From: Polyangiaceae bacterium
Lineage (GTDB): Bacteria > Myxococcota_A > Polyangia > Polyangiales > Polyangiaceae
Assembly: GCA_013214025.1 (NCBI GenBank)
Contig: JABSRN010000164.1
Coordinates: forward strand, 62,001 to 126,000
Length of the DNA: 64,000 nt
Direction: 5' to 3'
In this document: piece after piece, positions 1-9,716 of the stretch
How the letters are laid out: each line of letters opens with the position of its first letter
Position numbering within the stretch: the first letter of the stretch is position 1
Position numbers and translations under genes: made by a program
The notes under the pieces: generated by a model
Databases searched by the model: none
Told to the model about the DNA's origin: nothing
What the model saw: only the letters and a program-made list of their open reading frames with translations

Positions 1-1
1 C

Positions 2-976
2 TACCTTATGGATCGCATCATGCGAAGTTGCGGACTGCATGGTCGCGCCTTTGTTCCCATGTTCTCCGGCTTCGCGTGTGCCGTGCCGGCGATTTTGGCA
101 ACCCGGACCATGGAACGTCAACGGGATCGACTGCTCACCATGATGGTCGTGCCCCTCATGAGTTGTTCGGCGCGACTCCCCGTTTACACACTGATAATCG
201 CCGCTCTGTTCCCTCCCGCCAGCGTTTACGGCATCTCCATTCAGAGTTGGTTGATGGTGGGCATGTATCTATTTTCCACGGCAACAGCCCTGGTGGCTGC
301 CGCCGTACTGGGGCGAACTGCCGTCAAAGGCCGCCATGTGCCCCTGCTCATGGAGCTGCCTCCTTACCGCACGCCGGATCTCTGGTCCACAGTGCACATG
401 GTCTGGCAACGTTCCCGGAGCTTTCTGAAAGAAGCGGGCACTGTCATTCTCGCGTGCACCATCCTTCTCTGGGCTCTGTTGTCGTTTCCTAAGCCAGCGC
501 CAATCGCGCTCGATGCCGCTTCAGCGAAATCCAATACCGAGATGTCCCAGCCCAGCGCGCTCGAACAAAGTTACGCCGGTCAGCTAGGGAAAACACTGGA
601 GCCTGCGATCGAGCCGTTGGGATTCGATTGGAAAATCGGCGTGGGATTGATCGGTGCCTTTGCTGCCCGCGAGGTGTTCGTCTCCACCATGGGCCTGGTG
701 TACGGCATCGGTGACGAGGACGTAGAGTCGCCACTCCGAGAACGCCTCCGGGCGGAATCCACAGCCGATGGCAAGCCCCGCTACACCCCGTTGGTGGGGC
801 TCTCGCTGATGATCTTCTTTGCCCTGGCGTGCCAATGCATGAGCACCCTGGCCGTGGTCAAACGCGAGACACGTACTTGGCGCTGGCCGGCCTTCATGTT
901 CGCCTACATGACGGCCCTAGCCTGGGTATGCAGCTTCGTCGTTTACCAGGGCGGAGTCTGGCTCGGTTACGGATAG
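2..976 (+). CDS. feoB: Ferrous iron transport protein B, C-terminal part (cut by window start)
   Basis: FeoB is the inner-membrane Fe2+ permease; its N-terminal G domain lies outside the window. The frame is open from base 2, and the first ATG at 8 is internal to the protein. About 322 residues of the permease core are present. The conserved-cysteine segments read FACAVPAILATRT and PLMSCSARLPVYTLI near residues 22-60, followed by GAFAAREVFVSTMG near residue 215 and ACQCMSTLAVV near residue 275. These are hallmarks of FeoB Gate domains. The tail ends with a final hydrophobic helix, a normal FeoB end. The next gene is convergent, so feoB is the last gene of its unit. Confidence is high; only the 5' boundary is unknown. 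Confidence 0.95.
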   Translation, partial: YLMDRIMRSCGLHGRAFVPMFSGFACAVPAILATRTMERQRDRLLTMMVVPLMSCSARLPVYTLIIAALFPPASVYGISIQSWLMVGMYLFSTATALVAAAVLGRTAVKGRHVPLLMELPPYRTPDLWSTVHMVWQRSRSFLKEAGTVILACTILLWALLSFPKPAPIALDAASAKSNTEMSQPSALEQSYAGQLGKTLEPAIEPLGFDWKIGVGLIGAFAAREVFVSTMGLVYGIGDEDVESPLRERLRAESTADGKPRYTPLVGLSLMIFFALACQCMSTLAVVKRETRTWRWPAFMFAYMTALAWVCSFVVYQGGVWLGYG

Positions 977-1087
977 TGCCGTCGCACTGCCGGTCGCCCC
1001 TTGACCTTCCCAGACGATGAACCGGTCCCAGTGGCTGCGGGAACGACCGCGCGTAAAGCACAAAGAACGGTTTCGAAAACTCTGCTC

Positions 1088-1999
1088 TTAGAAGGCTCCG
1101 CCGAACATGGCGAAGCCGCGGCTCTCGCCGAGGGCAACGTTGAAGCGCATGTTTTTCACCATCGCGTCGTCCGATGTCTCGTCGCCGTCATCGGAACCGC
1201 CGGTAAAAAATAGGTAGGCGCCGACCCCGATACCGACAACTCCGACACCCATGGTTATGTCCGCGATCAGTAGTTCTTGTGCCACGCCATCGACGGCGGA
1301 ATCGGAACAACCGGCTAAGGTCGCTCCACATGTGTCTTTTAGATCCGTCTTGTTGCCATTGGCACTGAAGCCCAAAAAGGCGCCGACTCCGAGGATCACG
1401 AGACCCGAGCTACCAACGATGTATGCCACGGTGTGGTCGGACCCAGCGTCGTCGTCCTCTGCCCCGGTCTCGCCTTTGTCTGATGCGGCATGCTTCGCAT
1501 CCTCTTCATCAGCACCGAACTTGACGGAGATGTCTCGGTTTTGCTTGCCCTGGCGGACCAGTAGCTGACGCTCAACGACTTCGCCGTTGTAGGTAAACTT
1601 GAACTTATGGCGACCCGGATCCACGTCGATAGGCTTGCCGTCGAGTTCCTCAGCGAGGACCTCACCGTCCATTTCGACTTTGACCTCGAACAGTTCTTCG
1701 GCACCTGAGGTCGCCGCGAACACCAAGGAAGGCATCTCCTCTTTCACTTCGTCCAACCAAGCGGCGCAGTCGGTCTGGATGAAACTCGGACAGAGGGAGC
1801 GAGCACAAACCAGCAGGTGCTCCCGAGCCTCACTCAAACGAGAGTCAGCTCGAGTCTCCTGAGCGCCCTCGTAGGCAATGGCACACTTGGCTTTTTCGCT
1901 CGGCGCGGCTCTCGCCGCAGTCGAAACGGAGAGAATGGGAGCGACGGCAAACACCGCCAACAGAGCTGCGCGACACGGTAAGCTTCGGAAAAGAAACAT
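1088..1999 (-). CDS. Secreted/membrane protein with PEGA-like domain
   Basis: No assigned function. The chosen start (1999) gives an N-terminal signal sequence rich in Ala/Val ending near ARAAPSEK; a longer start at 2038 adds 13 residues that look non-coding. Next comes a Cys-containing helical segment (about residues 30-95) that resembles the short TPR-like modules of myxobacterial envelope proteins. A PEGA-like beta domain follows (DGEVLAEELDGKPIDVDPG then HKFKF). After an Asp/Glu-rich linker there are two hydrophobic helices (about residues 195-215 and 245-265). The protein probably sits in the cell envelope with its N-terminal part outside the cytoplasm. Its start faces the end of the kinase gene at 2162-4639, on the same strand, so co-expression is plausible. 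It shares its layout with the gene at 18657-19685. Confidence 0.75.
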   Translation of the reverse strand: MFLFRSLPCRAALLAVFAVAPILSVSTAARAAPSEKAKCAIAYEGAQETRADSRLSEAREHLLVCARSLCPSFIQTDCAAWLDEVKEEMPSLVFAATSGAEELFEVKVEMDGEVLAEELDGKPIDVDPGRHKFKFTYNGEVVERQLLVRQGKQNRDISVKFGADEEDAKHAASDKGETGAEDDDAGSDHTVAYIVGSSGLVILGVGAFLGFSANGNKTDLKDTCGATLAGCSDSAVDGVAQELLIADITMGVGVVGIGVGAYLFFTGGSDDGDETSDDAMVKNMRFNVALGESRGFAMFGGAF

Positions 2000-2161
2000 C
2001 GGGCGGCATGGTAGCCCAAGCTCCTCCGCAAGTCCCAATAGTCGAATAATCCAGCGCGGAGGGGCCGCCCGGGCCGGTCCAAGGTCCGCTGCAGACAGTG
2101 ATGATCGCCTTGTAGTTAGCGATGATCGCTACGCACCTACATCACCCCACTCAACCCGGGG

Positions 2162-4639
2162 TTACAGGCACTCCACCTTGGCCCGGCGGATCCCGTCCTT
2201 ACCGATACGCCACGGGATCGCACAATCGGCGGACTTCTTGCTGGTTTTGGTCTTCTTCTTGGTCGAAGTTCGGCTCGCTGCCTTCTTCGCTCGCCACTTC
2301 TTATACTTGCGCAGCTGGCTGCGTTTCTTCGCTGCTTCGGCGGCAGCAACTTCGGCGACGGCCTCCTCAACAGCTTTCGCCTCTTCGTCGGAAATCGGCT
2401 CTTCCGAAGTGGGCTCTTCCGCCTTCACTTCAGTAACCTCAGCCTTGTCCTCGTTATCAAAAGTCTCGGCAGACTCACCTTCGGCCATTGGTTCGGCTGT
2501 TGCAGGAGGCTTGATCGTGTTCGTCGCGGATACAGGCCCACCAGCGGCAGCGCCAACACCCGGCACAGCGGGCTGGTTCATCTGCGAAACCCAATAACCT
2601 CCACCGCCCACTAGTAGCGCCATGGCAGCAGCAAAGAGCGCCGCACCCATCACGCCGTTAGAAGCGGACTTGCCGACATTCACGTCCGGCACAGTCACGC
2701 TGGCAGCGTGAGGGGTCGCCATGCTCGGAGGCGGGGCCGATGGCAAGACGGGATGACCTTCAGAGTTTTTTAGCCCCGGCAGCGCCAATTGCTGCACGGA
2801 GTCGAGATCCGTCGGCACGCTTTCGAGCAACGCAACACGCGCCGCTCGGTCTGCCAGCGCCTGTCCTGCAGCTTCTTCTACCCAGGTTCCGACCTCGTGA
2901 GACGGGGCGAGTTGCATGGATTCTTCAATCGCGATTGCGAACTCCCGGGCGGTATCGAAACGTTCTTCTGGTGTGCCCTTGAGGGCTTTGGCAACAGCAT
3001 CGCTGAGGGCGTCGGGGATCCCCTCGACGATGTCCTTGAGAGGCTCTGGTTCCCGCGTGAGGATCTGAGCCAGGATTTGACCGGCATTGTCCCCCGCGTA
3101 GAGTCGTCTGCCGGACAGCGATTCCCAAGTGACGATACCCGCCGCGAAGATGTCGCTCCGGCGATCGATCTCATCGCCATTCAGTTGCTCCGGCGACATG
3201 TAGCTGAGCTTGCCTTGAGTATTGCCGCCTTCGTCGGCGGCGCTACCGACCTGAGCCACACCAAAATCAATCACTCGCGTCGCACCATCGACGCCGACCA
3301 AAATATTCTGGGGAGAGATATCTCGGTGAACGATGTTTAGCGGAACTCGATGTTCGCTCTTGGCTTCGTGAGCCGCGTGCAAGCCGTGCAGCATGCCGGC
3401 CGCAATGTTCACGATCACTCCGGGCGAGGGGATCTTGCCGGCGCTGACAGTGGACTTCAGTAGACCGTCTAAGATTTCACCGTGAACGTACTCCATCACG
3501 AGGAAGGCTTCGTTCTCAGTGGCAGCGACATCCAAGGTAGTGGCTACGTTCGGATGCTGAATACGGGACACCAGACGCGCTTCGTTGATGAAGTCTTCGA
3601 CAAAATCCGCGTCGGCCGCCAACTGCGGATGAAGCTTCTTGATGGCGACTGTTCGGGAGAAACCTACCGGACCGATCAATCGCGCCAGGTGAACGGTCGC
3701 CATACCGCCGGCGGCGATCTCATCGAACACCGCGTAGCGGCCGATGACTACAGGTACGGGTACGCCGTCGACGTCAGCAGGCATCTCTACGGGAGAGAGG
3801 GCCGCGTTCGGGCCGGACGGGGCCGGGGCCGCGTAGGGACTGCTAGCTGCGGGAGCCGCGTAGGGTGTGGACGCTGGCGGCGCCGCCAGTGGACTAGACG
3901 CGGCAGGACTAGACGCTGCCGGTGCCGCATAGGGCGTGGAGGGCGGCGGCGCGACCTGGGCGCTGGGTGCCGGAGCTGGCGCCACTGGCTCGGATGGCGA
4001 GGACGCAGGCGCCGCCGCATCCGCAGAGCTTGCGGGTTCGTCCTGCTCCCTGAGCGTGGCCAGAAGCTCGTCGTGTTCCGCGGAGCCCTGGCTCCAAGCA
4101 AGCGTCTCTCCGTCGAAATCATCACCACCGCTGTCCGCAGCTTCTCCGGTGACCGTCGGACGATCCTCAGACGACGCGGCTTCTCCTGCCATCGTAGGGC
4201 GACTGTCCTGATCTTTATCAGGCGCCGGGGGCGGTTCCGAGTCCATCAGATCTTCGGGACGAATCGGGTCCATCTTGAGCGGTGCCTCCGCGCTCGGTGA
4301 CGACGCGGGCGGTGATGAAGCCGACGTGGCAGGAGGTGCCGACGAAGGAAGCGAAGCGAGTCCGATGGGGCGTCCTGATTTTTTGGAGGCGCGCGTCGAC
4401 ACCTTCTCGGCCGGAGGTAACTTGGCTCGCGACGCCATGGGACTCGAAGACAACTTGGGGACCGAGGGCAGCTTGGGCCTCGACGCCATCGGACTCGATT
4501 TACCTTTTGCCCCTGCTGAGGCCTTGGGCCTCGACGGCAAAGCACCGGGTAACTTCACCTTCTTCGCTCCAGTTTTCCCGCCGATTGTCGGCAGCACCGG
4601 CTTCGAGGGAGAACGGGGGGGATTATCGGATGAAGACAT
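2162..4639 (-). CDS. Membrane-anchored Ser/Thr protein kinase
   Basis: Hanks-type kinase of about 825 residues; it phosphorylates Ser/Thr on unknown partners. The order is unusual for the family. A Lys/Pro/Ala/Ser-rich disordered N-terminus (1-290) contains repeated SSP, KLP and YAAP units. The kinase domain follows (about 300-575), with GRYAVFDEIAAGGMATVHLA (P-loop), VAIKKLH (catalytic Lys), HRDISPQNILV (HRD loop, Ser where Lys is more usual), VIDFGVAQ (DFG) and MSPEQLNG (APE-like). One hydrophobic helix lies near 690-715, then an acidic and a Lys-rich tail. The ATG at 4639 is preferred over the adjacent TTG. Kinases with an N-terminal disordered arm and C-terminal anchor are common in Polyangia. 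The substrate is unknown. Confidence 0.9.
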   Translation of the reverse strand: MSSSDNPPRSPSKPVLPTIGGKTGAKKVKLPGALPSRPKASAGAKGKSSPMASRPKLPSVPKLSSSPMASRAKLPPAEKVSTRASKKSGRPIGLASLPSSAPPATSASSPPASSPSAEAPLKMDPIRPEDLMDSEPPPAPDKDQDSRPTMAGEAASSEDRPTVTGEAADSGGDDFDGETLAWSQGSAEHDELLATLREQDEPASSADAAAPASSPSEPVAPAPAPSAQVAPPPSTPYAAPAASSPAASSPLAAPPASTPYAAPAASSPYAAPAPSGPNAALSPVEMPADVDGVPVPVVIGRYAVFDEIAAGGMATVHLARLIGPVGFSRTVAIKKLHPQLAADADFVEDFINEARLVSRIQHPNVATTLDVAATENEAFLVMEYVHGEILDGLLKSTVSAGKIPSPGVIVNIAAGMLHGLHAAHEAKSEHRVPLNIVHRDISPQNILVGVDGATRVIDFGVAQVGSAADEGGNTQGKLSYMSPEQLNGDEIDRRSDIFAAGIVTWESLSGRRLYAGDNAGQILAQILTREPEPLKDIVEGIPDALSDAVAKALKGTPEERFDTAREFAIAIEESMQLAPSHEVGTWVEEAAGQALADRAARVALLESVPTDLDSVQQLALPGLKNSEGHPVLPSAPPPSMATPHAASVTVPDVNVGKSASNGVMGAALFAAAMALLVGGGGYWVSQMNQPAVPGVGAAAGGPVSATNTIKPPATAEPMAEGESAETFDNEDKAEVTEVKAEEPTSEEPISDEEAKAVEEAVAEVAAAEAAKKRSQLRKYKKWRAKKAASRTSTKKKTKTSKKSADCAIPWRIGKDGIRRAKVECL

Positions 4640-4910
4640 CAATCAGGGGGAGCAGTGGGTCGGGGACAATCAGAGAAAATCCCCCGGCCCGCGGTGCGGC
4701 GTTAGATCGCGGCAACAGAATGCGACAGGAGACGAGGCAGAGATCGCCCCACCCCAACCCTCAAAGCATAAGACAAAAGTGACGGGATTGCGGCAATCCC
4801 GACGTTGGAGACAGAAAATAGAAGCACCTACATTGGCAACCTGCACGGTTTACGGACCAAGGGAGCGATTCCCTCCCGCGATGGTGACGATTCCAGCAGA
4901 CTAGTGACGC

Positions 4911-5591
4911 ATGAGTTCTTTCGGAGTTTCGATCTCGCCGGGCGTTGCCCGCGCGCGGACAAGGGCGCTACCTCGCTCTTTCTACGCCCGACCGGTGCTA
5001 CAGGTCGCTCGGGACTGCCTGGGAAAAGTGTTAAATGTTAGGCGCCAAGGCATAGAAATTACAGGGAGAATCGTAGAGACAGAGGCATACCGCGGGCCTC
5101 AGGACTTGGCCGCGCATACAGCGGGCAACGTTCGAACGGCGCGCAATGAGGCGATGTACGGCCCCGCTGGCCACGCCTACATATTCCTGATCTACGGGAT
5201 GCACATTCACTTCAATTTGGTTACAGGCCAGGAAGGCCAAGGGCACGCGGTGTTGATCCGCGCACTAGAGCCGTTGCAGGGAATTGACCGCATGCTGCGG
5301 TACCGGAGGCGCACGCTTCGCTCGGTCACGAGCGACAGCCCTGCCCTGACGAACGGCCCCGGCAAGCTGTGTCAGGCCTTCGATATCAGCCGGGAGGACA
5401 ACCTTCGAGATCTCTGTGGCCAGCCCGCCCCGGAGATATTCCTGAGCGAAGGGCCCCGCGCCCGATGCCGCCGCACCCCGCGAATCGGCATCGACTACGC
5501 GGGAAGCTGGCGCCTCAAACCGTGGAGGTTTATCGAACCCGGAAATCGTTACGTGTCTCGGTCCCCCCGGACTACCCTTACTGGGCCATGA
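4911..5591 (+). CDS. 3-methyladenine DNA glycosylase (AAG/MPG family)
   Basis: Base-excision repair enzyme that removes alkylated purines such as 3-methyladenine and hypoxanthine. At 226 residues it is slightly longer than the usual 190-210, with an extra Arg-rich start. The family signature is clear: FYARPVLQVARDCLGK near residue 25, the catalytic glutamate in GRIVETEAYRGPQD, AMYGPAGHAYIFLIYGMH, and the Asn/Gly-rich TNGPGKLCQAF. Its stop overlaps the coaBC start by four bases (ATGA at 5588-5591), so the two are translationally coupled. The start at 4911 lacks a strong ribosome binding site; a later start is possible, but no good alternative Met precedes the conserved core. Confidence 0.93.
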   Translation: MSSFGVSISPGVARARTRALPRSFYARPVLQVARDCLGKVLNVRRQGIEITGRIVETEAYRGPQDLAAHTAGNVRTARNEAMYGPAGHAYIFLIYGMHIHFNLVTGQEGQGHAVLIRALEPLQGIDRMLRYRRRTLRSVTSDSPALTNGPGKLCQAFDISREDNLRDLCGQPAPEIFLSEGPRARCRRTPRIGIDYAGSWRLKPWRFIEPGNRYVSRSPRTTLTGP

Positions 5592-6859
5592 TCCCTCAAT
5601 TCGACTCAGCCGCAGCGGGAGAATTTGACGCGCTCTCGGGCACCCGAGTGACTCTGTGTGTCACCGGTAGCATCGCCGCCTACAAAACAGTGATGCTCAC
5701 TCGTCTGCTGCTAAAGGCCGGGGCGAGCGTCCAGGTCGTTCTAACGAAGTCCGCAGAAAAATTCGTCGGGGCCGCGACATTCGCCGGCCTGACAGGTTCG
5801 CCCGTTCTCCGAACCATGTTCGACGACGAAATAGGCGGAGAGCTTCACGTCGAGCTGGGAGCGCAGAGTGATCTGATCGCCATCGTTCCCACCACCGCCG
5901 ATTGTCTCGCCCGACTCGCGATGGGCCGAGCCGACGATCTCGTCACGGCGACGGCCCTGAGTGCCCGTTGCCCCATCGTGCTCGCGCCGGCGATGCACCC
6001 GACCATGTGGGGGCACCCCGCCACCGAACGCAACGTCGCTACCCTGATTCGCGACGATCGCGTGATCTTCGCCGGACCCACAAGCGGCGAAGTCGCGTCA
6101 GGCGACGTGGGCGACGGACGCATGCTAGAACCCGAGCAAATTGCGTCAGTCATGACTCGGGCTCTCACGGACAAGGACTTGGAGGGGCAACATCTGGTGG
6201 TGACCGCCGGACCCACAGTCGAAGACATTGATCCGGTGCGCTTCTTGACCAATCGCTCCACCGGCAAGATGGGATTCGCCATCGCCATTCGCGCTCGCCA
6301 GCGAGGCGCGCAAGTCACGCTGATCAGCGGCCCCGTAGAGCTCGCCACCCCCGACAACGTGAAACGCATCGACGTTCGCTCAGCAGTGGAGATGCAAAGC
6401 GCTCTCGACGACGCCCTGGGACCGAAATTGGAGCGGGCCGATGTCTTGATCATGAGTGCAGCCGTGGGCGACTACCGCAGCGCGCGCACTCATTCAGAGA
6501 AGGTGAAACGATCGGACGAATTCGTCAGTCTCCCCTTGGTCCAAAATCCGGACCTGCTCGCCGAGCTCGGGGCGCGTCGAACTGAGGGCGGCCCGCTACT
6601 CGTCGGCTTCGCCGTCGAAACTGGCTCGGATGAGCAAATCGTCAGCTACGCGCGCGGCAAGCTCGACAAGAAGAAGGTTGATCTTGTGGTCGCCAATCAT
6701 GCTTCCGACGGCTTTGGAGGCAATAGCAACCGCGTGTTGTTCGTCAATTCCCAGAGCCACACGCTCATCGAACACGCCCCGAAGAGCGCCATCGCAGAAG
6801 AACTTCTCGATTGGTGCGCCGGTCGTCTGAACTCGCGCCCCGCCTCCCAGAAAGCCTAG
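5588..6859 (+). CDS. coaBC: Bifunctional phosphopantothenoylcysteine decarboxylase/synthase
   Basis: Two consecutive steps of coenzyme A synthesis: CTP-dependent coupling of phosphopantothenate to cysteine (CoaB) and FMN-dependent decarboxylation (CoaC). The ATG at 5588 was chosen because it overlaps the glycosylase stop and starts just before the conserved core; an open frame extends further upstream but lies inside the glycosylase. The N-terminal CoaC half has CVTGSIAAYK and the PxM motif as PAMHPTMW; His replaces Asn there, a variant known from actinobacterial CoaBC. The CoaB half has TAGPTVEDIDPVRFLTN, RSTGKMG and the Lys-rich active-site region KLDKKKVDLVVANH. The length of 423 residues is normal. 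CPBP gene 6869 follows after nine bases. Confidence 0.96.
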   Translation: MIPQFDSAAAGEFDALSGTRVTLCVTGSIAAYKTVMLTRLLLKAGASVQVVLTKSAEKFVGAATFAGLTGSPVLRTMFDDEIGGELHVELGAQSDLIAIVPTTADCLARLAMGRADDLVTATALSARCPIVLAPAMHPTMWGHPATERNVATLIRDDRVIFAGPTSGEVASGDVGDGRMLEPEQIASVMTRALTDKDLEGQHLVVTAGPTVEDIDPVRFLTNRSTGKMGFAIAIRARQRGAQVTLISGPVELATPDNVKRIDVRSAVEMQSALDDALGPKLERADVLIMSAAVGDYRSARTHSEKVKRSDEFVSLPLVQNPDLLAELGARRTEGGPLLVGFAVETGSDEQIVSYARGKLDKKKVDLVVANHASDGFGGNSNRVLFVNSQSHTLIEHAPKSAIAEELLDWCAGRLNSRPASQKA

Positions 6860-6868
6860 TCGCCGATC

Positions 6869-7624
6869 ATGCCCTACGTTGCGATCGTCGTCGTCGCGGT
6901 TTCCGCAGCCAATTACTATGCGCTGAGTCCCGATCGGGCGCGCTCCGACGAAATGTGGCTCATTCTCGGGCTGTCTTACCTGGCGCTCACACTCCTCGCG
7001 TTGGTCCGACTCGCACGCCGACCGATATTGGCGACACCGGAAATCATCGGCGTTGACCCGGCGGGCGATAGCGCCACTGAGGGCGACGAGGACAAGGACA
7101 ACGACCGGTCTGCCTCCGCTTCGAGCTCTGAACTTCGAATGCTGCTTCAGCTGCGTGGGGGAGATCTCAGCGTCGGCATGCTGACGGCCCTAGTCTTAGT
7201 AGGCGCGGCCTTTGTCGCCCGATCCAGCTCCGACGAAAGTTCCCCCCTCCTGGCCTGGCTATTCCAGCTGTACTTGCGGACCGGCGACCTGCTCGCCAAC
7301 TCCCCGTGGCTCTGTGCATTGATTGTCATCGCCGTGCTCGAAGAGATCGTGTGGCGGGGCCTCGTACAGAGCGAGCTAGAGCGTCTTGTCGGAGGGCGAT
7401 GGTCCTGGCCGCTGTCTGCCGTTTGCTACGCCATCGCGATGTTACCCACCGCCTGGCAATTGGCGGATCCCGGCGTGGGGCTGAACCCGCTGCTCCCCGT
7501 GACAGCCTTAGGCTGCGGCATATTCTGGGGCTTCATGACAGCCCACTTTCGCCGATTGTTGCCGGCGATCGTATCCCACGCGACGTTCTCCTACTTTGCG
7601 GCCAGCATGGTGCTGAGTTTCTAG
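6869..7624 (+). CDS. CPBP family intramembrane metalloprotease-like protein
   Basis: Integral membrane protein of 251 residues from the CPBP (type II CAAX prenyl endopeptidase-like/bacteriocin-processing) family. The expected motif 1 is present as EEIVWRGLVQSELE near residue 157. Motif 2 is GIFWGFMTAHFR and motif 3 is SHATFSYF, supplying the Glu-Glu, Phe/Asn-type and His residues seen in the family. About six to seven hydrophobic segments are visible, plus an acidic Asp/Glu/Ser loop near residues 68-88. It follows coaBC by nine bases and is probably in the same transcript. Substrate unknown; many bacterial CPBP proteins have no demonstrated protease activity. The 3' end carries tandem stops TAGTAA and converges with yebC. 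Confidence 0.85.
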   Translation: MPYVAIVVVAVSAANYYALSPDRARSDEMWLILGLSYLALTLLALVRLARRPILATPEIIGVDPAGDSATEGDEDKDNDRSASASSSELRMLLQLRGGDLSVGMLTALVLVGAAFVARSSSDESSPLLAWLFQLYLRTGDLLANSPWLCALIVIAVLEEIVWRGLVQSELERLVGGRWSWPLSAVCYAIAMLPTAWQLADPGVGLNPLLPVTALGCGIFWGFMTAHFRRLLPAIVSHATFSYFAASMVLSF

Positions 7625-7642
7625 TAACCGCACTGGAGCGTT

Positions 7643-8395
7643 TTACAATTCGGAGATGCGCGCTATCTCTTCGTCAGAGATATCGAAATCTGCGTACACG
7701 TTCTGGGCGTCGTCCTGGTCTTCTAGAGCGTCCAGCAGTTGCAGGCACACTTCGGCGTCCCGGCCAGTCACTGACTTCCGGATCTTCGGAACGTAGGCAA
7801 CTTTGCTGCTCTGAACCGGCAGCTTGGCTGTCTCCAGTGCGCTGGTCACCGTGTCGAGTTCGTCGAAAGGCATGTACACCCCCCAGACGTCTCCTTCATC
7901 ACGATAATCTTCGGCGCCAGCTTCAAGAACGGCTTCCATTAATTGGTCCTCGCCGACCGCGTCTTTCTCAAGCTGAATCGTGCCGAGTCGGTCGAAGGCC
8001 CACGCCGCGGTCCCGCTGCTGCCCAGCGTGCCGTTGTTTTTGTCGAAGACCTTGCGCAGCTCAGCCACAGTGCGATTCCGATTGTCCGTCGCGCCTTCCA
8101 CTAGAAAGAGCGTGCCGCCCGGGCCAGTGCCCTCGTACAACACTTCCTCGTAGCTCACGCCCTCGAGTTCGCCGGTACCGCGCTTGATGGCACGCTGAAT
8201 GGTCTCCGCGGGCATCGCGTTGCTCTTACCGTCGGAGACGGCCTTTCGGAGCCGGGGATTGGCCCCCACATCGCCACCACCCATCTTCGCGGAGATGACA
8301 ATTTCTTTGATCAGCTTGGTGAAGAGTTTGCCGCGGGCCGCGTCGGTTGCGCCCTTCTTCCTCTTGATCGTTGCCCACTTGGAATGGCCGCTCAT
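7643..8395 (-). CDS. YebC/PmpR family protein
   Basis: Cytoplasmic protein of 250 residues. The family was long described as transcriptional regulators, and members have more recently been linked to translation through difficult peptide motifs. The diagnostic start MSGHSKWATIKRKKGATDA fixes the initiation codon at 8395. The rest has the three-domain YebC pattern: KLFTKLIKEI, NPRLRKAV, AIKRGTG, EEVLYEGTGPGG, and the end ADFDISDEEIARI. The reading frame stays open upstream to beyond 9007, but that extension is the remnant of cheB and not part of this gene; an automatic caller could produce a false 454-residue fusion. The stop lies close to the convergent CPBP gene with 18 bases between. Confidence 0.95.
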   Translation of the reverse strand: MSGHSKWATIKRKKGATDAARGKLFTKLIKEIVISAKMGGGDVGANPRLRKAVSDGKSNAMPAETIQRAIKRGTGELEGVSYEEVLYEGTGPGGTLFLVEGATDNRNRTVAELRKVFDKNNGTLGSSGTAAWAFDRLGTIQLEKDAVGEDQLMEAVLEAGAEDYRDEGDVWGVYMPFDELDTVTSALETAKLPVQSSKVAYVPKIRKSVTGRDAEVCLQLLDALEDQDDAQNVYADFDISDEEIARISEL

Positions 8396-8578
8396 ACGCT
8401 GAATCTCCGTGCGCCCGCTCCACTTGCAGCGCGGCCCGGTGCTACCACGGCTCTCCGCACTTCGGTAGACGGGATCGGCCAGCCCAGTGATTTCCCAACA
8501 ACGCCCCGCCAGCTTGGGCCCCGCGGCCCACCTCGCCGATACTCGCAGACCCTCCCACCAGCCAGCGCTGCAGAGCAC

Positions 8579-9568
8579 TAGTTGGCCTTCTGAGCCGGCC
8601 GGCGTTGAAGATAGGAGAGCGCAACGTCTGCCATCACATCGATGGCTCACCTGCCTCCCCATAGCGCCGAGTCGTCCCGCGGCCCGCGGCATGCCGTACA
8701 CGACACAACTATCTTCGTCCTGAGCGAGGGTGTGGGCACCTTCGTCTTTGAGGCTAAGCAGTCCTTCGGCCCCATCGGAGCCGCTCCCCGTCGGAATCAT
8801 GCCCACTGACACCTTGGCCGCGATACGCGCCGCCGACTGAAACAACATGGTTGCCCACTGACACTGACCATTCACGCGTTGATTTCCCGTCAAGGCTGCG
8901 AAGTAACCCCGCTCATCTCTCTCAACCACCATGTGAACACCAACCGAGCCTATGGACACTTGCCCCCTCTCCAGTCGCGCGCCATCCCAAGCCATCACCA
9001 CTTCCATCTCGCTTTCCTCGGCTAAGGGTGGAGCGAAAATCGGAGTGAAGGAACCCGGCAGATGTTGAACAACTAGAACCGGAAGCGCATCATGCCCTTG
9101 TCCGCAGCTGAGGCAAACTCCGGGATGCGGCGGCTACCGCGCCGAATGGGGAGCCTTCTTCCCCGACGGCAAACGAACTTTGGCCCTCGCAGCAGCCCGC
9201 ACCTTGAAGACCAACTCTTTGGACATACGAGTAAAATCTCGGCCCTTGGGTTTGGCGATAAAATCCCCCGCTCCGGCATGCAGGGCGTACAAGGTCGCAC
9301 GCTGGACACGCTCCGCCAGGGAGCTACACATCACCACCGGGATCGGGTGCTGGGGGATGAGCTACCGTAGGAACTCAATCCCGCTCATTTTTGGCATCTC
9401 CACGTCCAGGGTGCTCACGTCAGGCTGCAATTCCGAGATTGGCTCCGCCGCTACGAAGGCATCTTCCACCTCCCTCACCACCTCAATGTCGGTATCAACC
9501 GACAACGCGCGCCGCACTACCCCGCGAAACATGGGGGAGTCGTCAACGATGAGGACTCGAATCGGCAT
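8579..9568 (-). pseudogene. cheB: Decayed chemotaxis methylesterase gene (cheB remnant)
   Basis: CheB removes methyl groups from chemoreceptors and is a receiver-controlled enzyme. From an ATG at 9568 the frame gives a good receiver domain: MPIRVLIVDDSPMFR, then TLDVEMPKMSGIEFLR. An in-frame TAG at 9362-9364 interrupts it where Lys/Arg/Gln is normal, and the frame then continues with HPIPVVMCSSLAE and GAGDFIAKPKG. A second in-frame TAG lies at 9134-9136. The methylesterase domain resumes as VLVVQHLPGSFTPIF (catalytic His), later TGSGSDGAEGL (catalytic Asp) and DEDSCVVYGMPRAA. About 60 residues around the catalytic serine (GASTGG region) are missing. Near the 3' end the similarity switches frame (ADVALSYLQ). 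No other che gene is nearby. The gene is clearly dead. Confidence 0.88.
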
Positions 9569-9716
9569 CAGCTCCAGATTATTGCGTGGGAGCCAGAACG
9601 CCTCGACACACCGTCCCCTCCGCCAGCAAGAACGGTCGCTTGCTGGCAGTTCCTTAGGCCCGTACAGATCCGGAGCGCTTGCCGGCAGCTCAAATTTGCG
9701 GCACGAGCGTGGCTGA

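Noticed and set aside
7643-9007. 454-residue open frame as a YebC fusion protein
   Set aside because: The first 204 residues are the cheB remnant; the canonical YebC start MSGHSKWATIK lies at 8395.
9362-9364. TAG recoding to an amino acid in cheB
   Set aside because: The gene also has a second stop, a deletion and a frame switch; normal genes here end in TAG.
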